A DNA stretch of 11,298 nt, taken from assembly GCA_937875975.1 (NCBI GenBank), contig CALEEU010000370.1, forward strand, positions 1 through 11,298, in the 5' to 3' direction. The stretch is from an uncultured Opitutia bacterium (lineage in GTDB: Bacteria; Verrucomicrobiota; Verrucomicrobiia; Opitutales; UBA953). The notes under the pieces were generated by a model, which was not told the origin of the DNA, ran no database searches, and was given only the letters and a program-made list of their open reading frames with translations. A program made the translations under genes and the position numbers. Positions 1 through 6,495 of the stretch are shown here, piece by piece. Position 1 is the stretch's first letter; each line of letters starts with the position of its first letter.

Positions 1-339
1 CATGGCTACGACCAGGCCAAGCTCGTCGCCGAAGCGGTGAACGCCGCCAACGAAGCCGGCCTGAGCGCCAACACCGAGTCGCCCAAGACCACTAAGGCGG
101 GCAAGTTCGCCGTCCATTCGCTCCAGATGAGCTGCCGCAAGGCCGACCTCGCGAGCGTGCTGCGCTTCTACGAAAGCGTGAAGGCGCGCGCGCCGTATCT
201 CGCAGTGGGCAACCTCACCATGACCGCGGAACGCGGCAGCGCGGGCACCGTCACCTTCAAGGCGACCGTCACCGCGTTGGAACTCCTCGGCGCTCTGCCG
301 ACTGGCGTGGAGACGGCGGAGCCGGAGGAAGGCAAATAA
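1..339 (+). CDS. 3' end of a possible GspM/PilO-like secretion/pilus assembly protein (5' truncated by the window)
   Basis: The reading frame is open from base 1 and ends at TAA 337-339, giving the last 112 residues. The start lies outside the window; the internal Met at base 37 is not a likely start because the frame continues upstream. The C-terminal stretch (roughly bases 103-290) has a strand-helix-strand-strand pattern: a hydrophobic strand 'FAVHSLQMSC', a helix 'ADLASVLRFYESVKARAP', then 'LAVGNLTMTA' and 'GTVTFKATVTAL'. This is the ferredoxin-like arrangement of GspM/PilO family C-terminal domains, which act as inner-membrane scaffold proteins of type II secretion and type IV pili. The nearby gspDEF operon supports that reading, but that operon is on the opposite strand and converges with this gene. 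The coding call is firm. The family assignment is inference from pattern and context; another periplasmic protein with an alpha-beta fold is possible. Confidence 0.72.
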   Translation, partial: HGYDQAKLVAEAVNAANEAGLSANTESPKTTKAGKFAVHSLQMSCRKADLASVLRFYESVKARAPYLAVGNLTMTAERGSAGTVTFKATVTALELLGALPTGVETAEPEEGK

Positions 340-371
340 GAGGGCCCGAGGACAGGAGGGCCGGAGGAAAG
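340..371 (+). repeat. Two-copy 16-bp tandem repeat right after the stop codon
   Basis: GAGGGCCCGAGGACAG (340-355) is followed directly by GAGGGCCGGAGGAAAG (356-371), identical at 14 of 16 positions. A related word, GAGCCGGAGGAAGG, lies just upstream at 319-332 inside the end of the coding region. The word GAGGGCCGGAGGAA reappears exactly at 9581-9594 and in a diverged form at 11162-11175, so it belongs to a dispersed family and is not only a local slippage event. Confidence 0.7.
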
Positions 372-379
372 AAAGGCCG

Positions 380-426
380 TGCAAAGGTGCAACTGCGGCG
401 GAGCCGCGTGCAAAAGTGCAAAGGTG
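380..426 (+). repeat. TGCAAAAGTGCAAA hairpin repeat, unit A
   Basis: TGCAAAGGTGCAA (380-392) and TGCAAAAGTGCAAAGGTG (409-426) flank a small perfect hairpin: stem GCGGC 395-399, loop GGA, stem GCCGC 403-407. The same arrangement occurs at 596-642 (minus) and 11106-11146 (plus), with different stem sequences in each copy. Function is unknown. It lies in noncoding DNA between converging genes. Confidence 0.75.
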
Positions 427-432
427 AGTGAA

Positions 433-460
433 GGGGTTGGGGTAGGGATAGGGGTTGGGG
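433..460 (+). other. Predicted G-quadruplex motif
   Basis: Five G-runs of 4, 4, 3, 4 and 4 bases (433-436, 439-442, 445-447, 451-454, 457-460) are separated by 2-3 base loops (TT, TA, ATA, TT). This meets the usual intramolecular quadruplex pattern with very short loops. It lies between two inverted TGCAAA hairpin repeats in the 3'-to-3' intergenic gap. Folding and function are inferred. Confidence 0.65.
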
Positions 461-473
461 CAGGAAAATATTT

Positions 474-510
474 CGGGTGGCGGGAAGGCAGACGTTCAGG
501 TGCCGGCTGC
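474..510 (+). repeat. Degenerate heptamer tract (CRGGTGN)
   Basis: Reading in steps of seven gives CGGGTGG, CGGGAAG and GCAGACG, then after a two-base slip CAGGTGC and CGGCTGC. The first 13-14 bases (TTTCGGGTGGCGGG, 471-484) match 11064-11077 with a single difference. The tract is a decayed member of the CRGGTGN family also seen at 561-586, 9379-9427, 9475-9523 and 11067-11100. Confidence 0.5.
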
Positions 511-560
511 AGAATCCTGATTGCCGATGGCTGCAATGCCGATTCCCGAGGGGCTGAGGT

Positions 561-586
561 CCTGGTGGCCGTCACCCGTCACCTGA
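561..586 (-). repeat. Degenerate heptamer tract (CRGGTGN)
   Basis: On the minus strand this reads CAGGTGA, CGGGTGA, CGGCCAC, CAGG. The 26 bases align to 9499-9524 with 22 identities and no gap, so the two intergenic islands share a related sequence and not only a similar composition. Confidence 0.6.
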
Positions 587-595
587 TTATGCTCC

Positions 596-642
596 CACTT
601 TTGCACCTTTGCACAGGCCGCAGGCCGGTTTGCACTTTTGCA
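596..642 (-). repeat. TGCAAAAGTGCAAA hairpin repeat, unit B (inverted)
   Basis: On the minus strand TGCAAAAGTGCAAA (642 to 629) is followed by a short hairpin (GGCC, loop TGC, GGCC; 626 to 616) and then TGCAAAGGTGCAAAAGTG (613 to 596). It has the same architecture as unit A at 380-426 but faces the opposite way, so A and B bracket 169 bp as an inverted pair. The stem sequences of A and B differ. Confidence 0.75.
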
Positions 643-644
643 CA

Positions 645-671
645 CAGGGTCGGCACGCAGGGCCGACCCTG
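645..671 (-). terminator. GC-rich hairpin after gspF, possible terminator
   Basis: A perfect 9-bp stem (645-653 paired with 663-671, core AGGGTCGG/CCGACCCT) with a 9-nt loop ends three bases before the gspF stop codon. Its position fits termination of the gspDEF transcript, but no T-run follows on either strand, so it is not a textbook intrinsic terminator. It could act with Rho, as a 3'-end stabiliser, or be part of the repeat mosaic. Confidence 0.35.
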
Positions 672-674
672 CCC

Positions 675-1907
675 TCAGAAACTGAAGCTGGAACTGACCT
701 GGAAGACGGCGGAGACGATGGCGAAAGCGATGAAGGCGACGAACGAGAAGGCCACGATGAGCACCGAGGCGGAGATCGTCTGCGAAAGCGTGCCCAGCCA
801 GCGATCGAGTTCGGCGCGATAGGAGCGGGCGATGTCGCGGAGGCCGGGCGCCAGGTTGCCGGTCTGTTCGGCGACAGCGACGCGGTCGAGGAGGAGGCGC
901 GGGAAATAACCCGTGCGCGCGAGGGCCTTCGAGAGACTATCCCCTTCGAGCACGCGGTCGGTCGCCTCGCGCAGCTGCTGGCGGAGGGCACGGTTCGGGG
1001 CGGTCTTCTCGGCGAGGCGAAGGGCTTCGGCGGTGGTGATGCCGTTCTCAAGGAGCACCGCGAGCGTCTGGCAGAAGTTGAGGACCGAGACACGCACCAC
1101 GAACGTTCCAGCGAGTGGCACGCGGAGGAGTAAGGCATCCGAGGCGACGAGGCCCGCCTCGGTCTTACGCCAGTGCTTCACGTAGAAGGCCAAAGCGATC
1201 GCGAGGACCAGGAGGAGCGGGCCGAACCAGAGCAGCGTATTCGCGAATCCGATGAGTAGTTTGGTCGAGAGCGGCATCTCGCCGCCGAGCGACTTCAGCA
1301 AGGTCTCCAAGCGGGGCAGCAGGAAGAGGACGAAGAAGATAATGACGCCCACCGCCACGAAACAGATGAAGACCGGGTAGGCCATCGCGCTGGCCAACTT
1401 ACGGCGGAATTCGTTCTGCTCCGTGAAGTGCGTGATCAGGCGCTCCAGGACGTCGCGGATATTGCCCGTGGCTTCACCCGCAGCGATCAAGTTGAGCGTC
1501 TGGCCGTCGAAGACCTTCGGGTAGCCCCCCATCGCGACGGAGAGGCTCTGGCCTTCGCCGAGCTTGGACCAGATGCCGGCGCAGAGAACACGGAGGCGGG
1601 ATTTCTGGAGGCGGAGGGCGAGGAGGCGGAGCGCTTCGCCCGCGGACATCCCGGAGCGGACCAGGTCGGCCATCGCTTCCAAGAAGGGGAGGCATTCGGC
1701 TTGGGTCGGCAGCAGATCCTTATCGGCGGGACCGCCTTCGCGGACCGCTTCCTTGGCACGCACGGCGGCGCCAGCTTCCTCGACCTTGACCGGCTTGAGT
1801 CCGCGCGCCTGTAGCTTGCGGAGGGCGTCGCGACGCGTCTGCGAGTCGATGGTACCTTCAGTCACGGCGCCCCCGGCGTCGCGCGCGGTGTAGTTGAAGA
1901 CGGCCAT
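675..1907 (-). CDS. gspF: Type II secretion inner-membrane platform protein GspF
   Basis: This 410-residue protein has the GspF/PilC size and layout. A short N-terminal region (1-45, 'FNYTARDAGGAVTEGTIDS') typical of the family precedes two homologous T2SSF domains at about 74-198 and 277-400. Predicted membrane helices lie at about 178-198, 220-243 and 378-402. Family signatures include 'AAGEATGNI' after the first bundle and 'VAEQTGNL' at the matching place in the second, plus 'LLENGITTAEAL'. In known systems the protein sits in the inner membrane and couples the GspE ATPase to pseudopilus assembly. The ATG at 1905-1907 follows the gspE stop by 6 nt, so it is probably translated by coupling; no Shine-Dalgarno is visible. 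The PilC paralogue of type IV pili is the main alternative, but a GspD-type secretin in the same operon favours type II secretion. Confidence 0.94.
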   Translation of the reverse strand: MAVFNYTARDAGGAVTEGTIDSQTRRDALRKLQARGLKPVKVEEAGAAVRAKEAVREGGPADKDLLPTQAECLPFLEAMADLVRSGMSAGEALRLLALRLQKSRLRVLCAGIWSKLGEGQSLSVAMGGYPKVFDGQTLNLIAAGEATGNIRDVLERLITHFTEQNEFRRKLASAMAYPVFICFVAVGVIIFFVLFLLPRLETLLKSLGGEMPLSTKLLIGFANTLLWFGPLLLVLAIALAFYVKHWRKTEAGLVASDALLLRVPLAGTFVVRVSVLNFCQTLAVLLENGITTAEALRLAEKTAPNRALRQQLREATDRVLEGDSLSKALARTGYFPRLLLDRVAVAEQTGNLAPGLRDIARSYRAELDRWLGTLSQTISASVLIVAFSFVAFIAFAIVSAVFQVSSSFSF

Positions 1908-1913
1908 CGCGGC

Positions 1914-3596
1914 TTATTCGTTCGAGCTCAGGTTACGGACGAGCTCGTCGATGGTCGTGAGACCAGCGGCGACCTTGATCCAGCCGGCCTTGGCGAGAGG
2001 GCGCATCCCCTGCTCGATCGCCTTGTCGGTCAACTCGCGGTTGGAGACGCGGCTCACGATGAGGTCGTGCAGCGGCTTCGGGTGGAAGATTTCGAAAACG
2101 CCGACGCGGCCGCGGTAACCCGTGTTGCGGCACTTGCGGCAGCCGCAGGCTTCCTTGAGCGACGTCACATCCTTCAGGAAAGATTCGTCCATGCCGAGGG
2201 CCTCGAGGGCAGGCAGGACTTTCTTGCGGTCGACCGGGACGGTCTTGGCGCAATCCGCACAGAGGCGACGGACCAGGCGTTGGGCGATGACGAGCTCGAC
2301 GGCGGAGCCGACGAGGAAGGGCTCGACGCCCATGTCGACAAGTCGCGTGATCGCGCCAGGTGCGTCGTTCGTGTGGAGGGTGGAGAAGACCAAGTGCCCC
2401 GTGAGCGAGGCGCGGATCGAGATCTCGGCCGTCTCCAAGTCGCGGATTTCGCCGACCATGATGACGTCCGGGTCCTGGCGCAGCGTGCTGCGAAGGGCAC
2501 CGGCGAAAGTGAGGCCGATTTCGGAGCGCGTCTGCACCTGATTGGCGCCGGGCACTTCGTACTCGATCGGATCTTCGATCGTCACGATACGGATATCCGG
2601 AGAATTGATCGCCTGGAGGAACGCGTTGAGCGTGGTCGACTTGCCGGAACCCGTCGGGCCCGTGACCAGGATGATGCCGTGCGGGTAGTCGAGGACCTTG
2701 CGGATCGCGGCCTGCTCATCGGCGTTCATGCCGATGCGGTCCATGTTGTAGGCCTCCTTGCGCTGGTTGAGGAGACGCAGTGAGACCGACTCGGCGTAGA
2801 TGGTCGGAATCGTCGAGACGCGGATATCGAGGACGTTCTTACCGTCGCGGAAGTTGATGCGTCCGTCCTGCGGGAGGCGGCGCTCCGAGATGTTGAGGCG
2901 CGCCATAATCTTCAGGCGCGAGATGATGGCGTCCTGGAAGCGGGCGAGATTATCCGGGAGCGGGATCGCGATCAGGATGCCGTCGACGCGGTAACGGATG
3001 CGGAGATTATTTTCCTGCGGCTCGAAGTGGACGTCGGTCGCGCCTTCGGCGACGGCCTGCGAGAGCACCTCAGTCACAAAGCGGACGACCGCGGCATCCT
3101 GGTCGGCCTCGACGTCATTGGTGGCCTCGGCGGCTGGGAGGTCATCGCCTTCGTCCTCAAGGCTGCCGGAGCCCACGCCATAGTTCTCGTTGATGAGAGC
3201 GCTCACGCGTTCGGGCGGGGCGAGGTACCACTTCGGGCGACGGGCGGCGAAGGTCGCGATCCAGTCGCAGGTATCCGTGTCGGGCGGAAGGGCCGTGACG
3301 AGGCGGAGGCGGCCTTCTTCGCCGCCGGGAAGGAGCGTCGGGACGACCTGCGCTTCGGACGCGATACGTGCGGGCAAAATTTTCATCCCCTCGGGATCGA
3401 TGGCTGGTTCCTCGAGGACTTCGAGGCCCGTGAGGCGAGAGAGTTCGGCGAGCAGCGCGGCCTCGTCGAGGTTGAGCGCCTGCGCGAGGAACTTGAAGCG
3501 ACCTTCGCGCGGGGTCTCCGCGAACGAAGCACGCACTTCGTCGGTCAGGCGCTCGGCCAGAGCCGAGGGCAGTCCGTGCCGGTCGACGGTCAGCAT
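1914..3596 (-). CDS. gspE: Type II secretion assembly ATPase GspE
   Basis: A complete 560-residue GspE/PilB-type hexameric ATPase that powers pseudopilus assembly from the cytoplasmic face. Residues about 20-140 form the N-terminal GspE/MshEN-like domain, followed by an acidic linker (145-168). The motor core shows Walker A GPTGSGKST (313-321), the Asp box VTIEDPIEYE (338-347), Walker B DPDVIMVGEIRD (375-386) and the His box LTGHLVFSTLHTNDA (398-412). A tetracysteine zinc site is present as CADC (446-449) and CRKC (486-489), with an extra Cys at 484; this element is typical of GspE/PilB and absent from PilT retraction ATPases. The gene starts one base after the gspD stop (TAA-T-ATG), which implies translational coupling. 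Motifs look intact, so the ATPase is likely active. Confidence 0.96.
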   Translation of the reverse strand: MLTVDRHGLPSALAERLTDEVRASFAETPREGRFKFLAQALNLDEAALLAELSRLTGLEVLEEPAIDPEGMKILPARIASEAQVVPTLLPGGEEGRLRLVTALPPDTDTCDWIATFAARRPKWYLAPPERVSALINENYGVGSGSLEDEGDDLPAAEATNDVEADQDAAVVRFVTEVLSQAVAEGATDVHFEPQENNLRIRYRVDGILIAIPLPDNLARFQDAIISRLKIMARLNISERRLPQDGRINFRDGKNVLDIRVSTIPTIYAESVSLRLLNQRKEAYNMDRIGMNADEQAAIRKVLDYPHGIILVTGPTGSGKSTTLNAFLQAINSPDIRIVTIEDPIEYEVPGANQVQTRSEIGLTFAGALRSTLRQDPDVIMVGEIRDLETAEISIRASLTGHLVFSTLHTNDAPGAITRLVDMGVEPFLVGSAVELVIAQRLVRRLCADCAKTVPVDRKKVLPALEALGMDESFLKDVTSLKEACGCRKCRNTGYRGRVGVFEIFHPKPLHDLIVSRVSNRELTDKAIEQGMRPLAKAGWIKVAAGLTTIDELVRNLSSNE

Positions 3597-3597
3597 A

Positions 3598-5709
3598 TTA
3601 CTTCTTGTCGGGGGCGGCCGGGGCGGCGGGCGCCTTGCCGGGGACGTTATCGATAACCTTCTTCACCTCGGGTCCGATGGCGCTGCTGGCCGCGCGACTG
3701 AGGGCGTCGAGGTTGTCGACGGCCGAGCCGTTGAGCACGTAGGGGCGGAGGAAGATGATCAGCTCCTGCTTCTCCTCGAGGTTGGTCGAAGAACCGAAGA
3801 TATCGCCAATGATTGGAATCGGGCCCAGGCGCGAGGTGGACTTCGTGGTCACCGTGCGCTGGAGGCCGCCGAGGACGACGATTTCGCCGCTCATCGCGCT
3901 CACGTAGGAATCGGTGGTACGGCGGCCGATGATCGGCTGGTCGTTACCGTCGAGGATGGTCGAGCCGAGGATGTCTTCGACCGACTGCGAGATCTGCAGT
4001 TGGACGGCGCCGTCCTTGCCGATGAGCGGGAGCACCTTGAGGGTGATGCCGATGTCGCGCTGCGAGACCGTGGAGGTGACCTGGCCGGTGGTGGCGGCGA
4101 CCGAGGAGCCCGTGATGACTGGGCGGGATTCGCCGACGAAGAGCGTGGCTTCCTTATTGTGGGTCGTCGTGATCGCCGGGACCGAGAGGATCTTCAGGTC
4201 GCCCTTGCGTGGCGTGGTGACGAGCCCGATCGTGGCGCTCAGGCTGTTGTTGGCGCCGAGGGCGCCCTGCGTCGCGGGAAGGGTGGTCGTCGTCGTGGTC
4301 GAGGTGGTGGGCGCGAGGGCGTTGGCGCCATTGACGCCGAAGCCGGCGCCGGTGCCGCCGATGCCGACGAGCTTGCCGTTGGTGACCGTGAGGCCGAGGG
4401 TGCTGAAGCCGTTGCTCTCGTTGTCGGAAAGCTTCACCTCGGCGATGACGACTTCGATACGGACCTGCGGGAGGACGATATCGACCTTGTCGATCAGGTC
4501 ATGGAGCAGGCGAAGGTCATCTTGCGTGCCCGAGACCACGACCGAGTTGCTCCGGACGTCGGGGAGGACGGTGAGGTTGCTGCTGAACTCATCGGCACCC
4601 ATCTGGGAGGGGCCGGCGGCGGCGGGGGCGGCGGGGGTTGGGGCGCGATTGACGGTGGCGGTGCGAACCGTGTTGCCGGCACGGGCCGCGGCGGTGGTCT
4701 GGCCGGTGACGAGGGAGGTGACGAGCGTCGCGACCTGCTGGGCATCGGCGTGGCGGAGGAAGATGACGTCGGTCTTCGTGTTCGGGTTGGACTTCTGGTC
4801 GAGCGTATCGATCAGGTTGTCGAAGAAGTCATGCTGGTCGGCCGAACCCATGAGCAAGATCCGGTTGGTGCGCTCGTCGGCGAGGAAGATCGTGCCGGTG
4901 CTGAGGCGGAACGGCGCGCCGCCGGAGACCGTGGCGGGCGAACGCAGCATCGAGTTGAGCTTGGTGACCATGTCGGTCGCCATCGCGTTCTTGAGCACGT
5001 AGCTCTTCGTGACCACGAGATCGAGCTGCGGCTTGTCGATCTGCATGGTGAGCGTCTCGATCTTCTGGAGGTTGGAGATCGAGTCGGTGATGAGCAGGGC
5101 GTTATTCCGGCCGAAGTAGACGGGCGGCGAGGCCAGGGTGGTGTTGAGGCCCGAGGCGATCTGGGCGACGAGCTCCTGGGCGTTGGCGTGCTTGAGCGTG
5201 AAGATCTTGGAGGCGATGCGGCCGCTGGGGGGCAGCGAGAGCACGGAGCCGGTGATGAGCTGCGGCGACTCGGCCTTGGCGACGAGGTTGGGGACGACCT
5301 TGAGGAACTTGTCGCCCTGCTGGATCACGGCGATGCCGTTGAGGTTGAGGAGGGTCTCGAGGGCGAGGAGCGCTTCGTCGCGAGTGATCGAAGCCGGGAG
5401 CGAGAGCGTGTAGACGCTGGCCGGGAGGGCTTGCGGGCGGAGGATGGATTTGCCCGTCCAGCGCTGCATCAGGTCGAGGACCTGGGCGATGGTCTCGTCG
5501 CGAAGGATGACCGGACCGACTTGGTCTGAGCCACTGAGACCAGGGAGCGGGACGGCAGCGACGACGCCGGCGACGGGAGCCGGTGAGGCGGCAGGGGCCG
5601 GAGCGACCTGCGCGAAGCTCAAGGTCGGCGCCAGGGCGGCGGCGAGGAGCAGATAGAAAAGGGGCAGAGAGGCCCGACCTTTTCGTTGGGTCGAAGGAAT
5701 GCAGTTCAC
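3598..5709 (-). CDS. gspD: Type II secretion outer-membrane secretin GspD
   Basis: This 703-residue secretin precursor should form the multimeric outer-membrane channel. It starts at GTG (5707-5709); the frame upstream reaches a stop with no ATG, and GTG places a normal signal peptide (basic RKGR, hydrophobic 15-32, likely cleavage after SFA, residue 33). An N0 domain spans about 63-142, then N1 (165-228), N2 (233-305) and N3 (312-412) repeats. The secretin barrel spans about 413-660, with 'SVPAITTTHNKEATLFVGESRP', 'SQRDIGITLKVLP' and the conserved end 'GPIPIIGDIFGSS...KQELIIFLRP'. An Ala/Pro-rich insert lies at 337-375 and a Gly/Thr-rich insert at 444-490. The C-terminus is an Ala/Pro/Lys tail. 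It leads the gspDEF operon, divergent from the gene at 5906. PilQ is less likely because no AMIN domain is visible. Confidence 0.94.
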   Translation of the reverse strand: MNCIPSTQRKGRASLPLFYLLLAAALAPTLSFAQVAPAPAASPAPVAGVVAAVPLPGLSGSDQVGPVILRDETIAQVLDLMQRWTGKSILRPQALPASVYTLSLPASITRDEALLALETLLNLNGIAVIQQGDKFLKVVPNLVAKAESPQLITGSVLSLPPSGRIASKIFTLKHANAQELVAQIASGLNTTLASPPVYFGRNNALLITDSISNLQKIETLTMQIDKPQLDLVVTKSYVLKNAMATDMVTKLNSMLRSPATVSGGAPFRLSTGTIFLADERTNRILLMGSADQHDFFDNLIDTLDQKSNPNTKTDVIFLRHADAQQVATLVTSLVTGQTTAAARAGNTVRTATVNRAPTPAAPAAAGPSQMGADEFSSNLTVLPDVRSNSVVVSGTQDDLRLLHDLIDKVDIVLPQVRIEVVIAEVKLSDNESNGFSTLGLTVTNGKLVGIGGTGAGFGVNGANALAPTTSTTTTTTLPATQGALGANNSLSATIGLVTTPRKGDLKILSVPAITTTHNKEATLFVGESRPVITGSSVAATTGQVTSTVSQRDIGITLKVLPLIGKDGAVQLQISQSVEDILGSTILDGNDQPIIGRRTTDSYVSAMSGEIVVLGGLQRTVTTKSTSRLGPIPIIGDIFGSSTNLEEKQELIIFLRPYVLNGSAVDNLDALSRAASSAIGPEVKKVIDNVPGKAPAAPAAPDKK

Positions 5710-5905
5710 TGGAATAAGGGGTATGACTTGGATAACACCAAACCACAGGAATAGTTCGACGAAAAATCTGGTTTTGTGCGGTTATTTTGGGAGTTAACCC
5801 CATGAGGGATAAGGGGCCGACCCTATTGTAGTGAACAAGATTTCACCTTTTACTTGCCAGGCACCCAAAAGATGACATATCAGTCACAAAAGACCCCTTT
5901 TATCG
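5710..5905. promoter_or_regulatory. AT-richer divergent promoter region between gspD and the gene at 5906
   Basis: These 196 bp separate two divergent starts and are clearly richer in A/T than the coding DNA. On the minus strand TACAAT (5830-5825) resembles a -10 box for gspD and would leave a leader of about 108 nt, but I find no good -35. On the plus strand a candidate promoter lies at 5854-5883. None of the repeat families of the other islands occur here, consistent with a functional promoter region. Confidence 0.5.
5854..5883 (+). promoter_or_regulatory. Candidate sigma70-type promoter for the gene at 5906
   Basis: TTGCCA (5854-5859, five of six bases of the consensus -35) is followed after 18 bp by TATCAG (5878-5883, four of six of the -10). 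Transcription would start near 5890, leaving a leader of about 16 nt. An inverted repeat TGAC-N6-GTCA (5873-5886) overlaps the -10 and could be an operator. All of this is inferred from sequence matches alone. Confidence 0.3.
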
Positions 5906-6445
5906 ATGCGCGAAGACCTCCCCGACTGGCTGGGCAAGCCCCCCCTCCGTGGAACCGACGAATGGAAAGTCTGGTTAGCCAAGTGGCGGCGCTACGCCAA
6001 GGCCGAGCTTCGGGATTCGGCGGCAGATGACCCGGATTACGACTACGGCCTCCTCACGGTCGAAGAGCGCTGGCAGGTGGCCCTGAGGCTGCAGGTCCAA
6101 GGGCAGATCGAAGCTGGCCGTCAGAACGGCCCCGTGCCGATGTCCTTAGTGCTCGGCCGTAAGGTCAGCGACCTTGACCACGCCGGCGTCGTCGCCTGGC
6201 AGGTCGGTCGGTCGGTCGTCTCGCCGATTCCGGACGAAGCCTTCACCCGCGCGCTCGAGTGGAGCAACCAGCGGGAGAACCCGCGGCGCCGGCGTATCTC
6301 GCACGGCATCCGCTACGGCTTCATCGCCGGCCTCGGCGGCGAGGCAGCCTCCCCAGCCTGGTCATCGCCCGATTACGTGGCCGCGTACGAAGCCGCCTGG
6401 GAACTCGGTAACGCGATCGCGATCGAAGGCGACCCGCGAGGATAA
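5906..6445 (+). CDS. Unrecognised cytoplasmic protein, 179 aa
   Basis: The ATG at 5906-5908 opens a 179-codon frame ending at TAA 6443-6445, with codon use like the neighbouring genes. I do not recognise the family. The protein is soluble-looking: no signal peptide, no membrane helix, no cysteine. It starts with a Trp-rich basic segment ('LPDWLGKPPLRGTDEWKVWLAKWRRYAKAEL'), carries an acidic patch (DDPDYDYG, about 41-48), and has a basic cluster NPRRRRISHGIRYG (about 129-142) near the middle of the C-terminal half. The Trp- and Arg-rich segments could suit nucleic-acid or protein contacts, but that is speculation. It is divergent from gspD and lies 50 bp before rmuC on the same strand, so the two may be co-transcribed, although a small hairpin lies between. 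No Shine-Dalgarno is visible. Confidence 0.8.
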   Translation: MREDLPDWLGKPPLRGTDEWKVWLAKWRRYAKAELRDSAADDPDYDYGLLTVEERWQVALRLQVQGQIEAGRQNGPVPMSLVLGRKVSDLDHAGVVAWQVGRSVVSPIPDEAFTRALEWSNQRENPRRRRISHGIRYGFIAGLGGEAASPAWSSPDYVAAYEAAWELGNAIAIEGDPRG

Positions 6446-6455
6446 GTTGCGGACG

Positions 6456-6482
6456 GCCCGCGCCCGGGCAGAGTGTCTTTCC
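6456..6482 (+). terminator. Weak hairpin between the 179-aa gene and rmuC
   Basis: GCCCG (6456-6460), loop CGCC, CGGGC (6465-6469) forms a 5-bp GC stem, followed eight bases later by TTT (6480-6482). This could be a weak attenuator or terminator. The stem is short and the T-run poor, so read-through into rmuC is plausible. Confidence 0.22.
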
Positions 6483-6495
6483 TATAAGCATCCTG

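Larger units (their letters stand above)
340..674. other. Convergent intergenic island made of short repeats
   Basis: These 335 bases separate the stop of the plus-strand gene from the stop of gspF. I see no gene. Open frames here are accidental and run into gspF antisense. From left to right the island holds a 16-bp tandem duplication (340-371), a TGCAAA-type hairpin repeat (380-426), a G-quadruplex motif (433-460), degenerate heptamer tracts (474-510 and 561-586), a second TGCAAA hairpin repeat in opposite orientation (596-642) and a GC-rich hairpin (645-671). Related words recur in the islands at 9289-9683 and 10995-11298 but not in the other gaps. Each element is listed separately. Confidence 0.8.

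Noticed and set aside
380..642. CRISPR array from the TGCAAAAGTGCAAA repeats
   Set aside because: Only two units per locus, in opposite orientation, with hairpin-forming non-unique centres and no cas genes; spacing and repeat length do not fit.
379..1133. Several plus-strand frames starting in the first intergenic island and running into gspF antisense
   Set aside because: Begin in repeats, have no domain or signal, and overlap a well-supported gene on the other strand.
3190..5529. A 779-codon plus-strand open frame opposite gspD and gspE
   Set aside because: Antisense to two genes with intact, well-known motifs; its product is a Gly/Asp/Glu/Arg-rich low-complexity string typical of the reverse strand of GC-rich coding DNA.
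661..5824. Decamer GGCCGACCCT at 661-670 and 5815-5824, bracketing gspDEF
   Set aside because: In an 11-kb GC-rich window dozens of chance 10-bp matches are expected; no longer similarity surrounds either copy.
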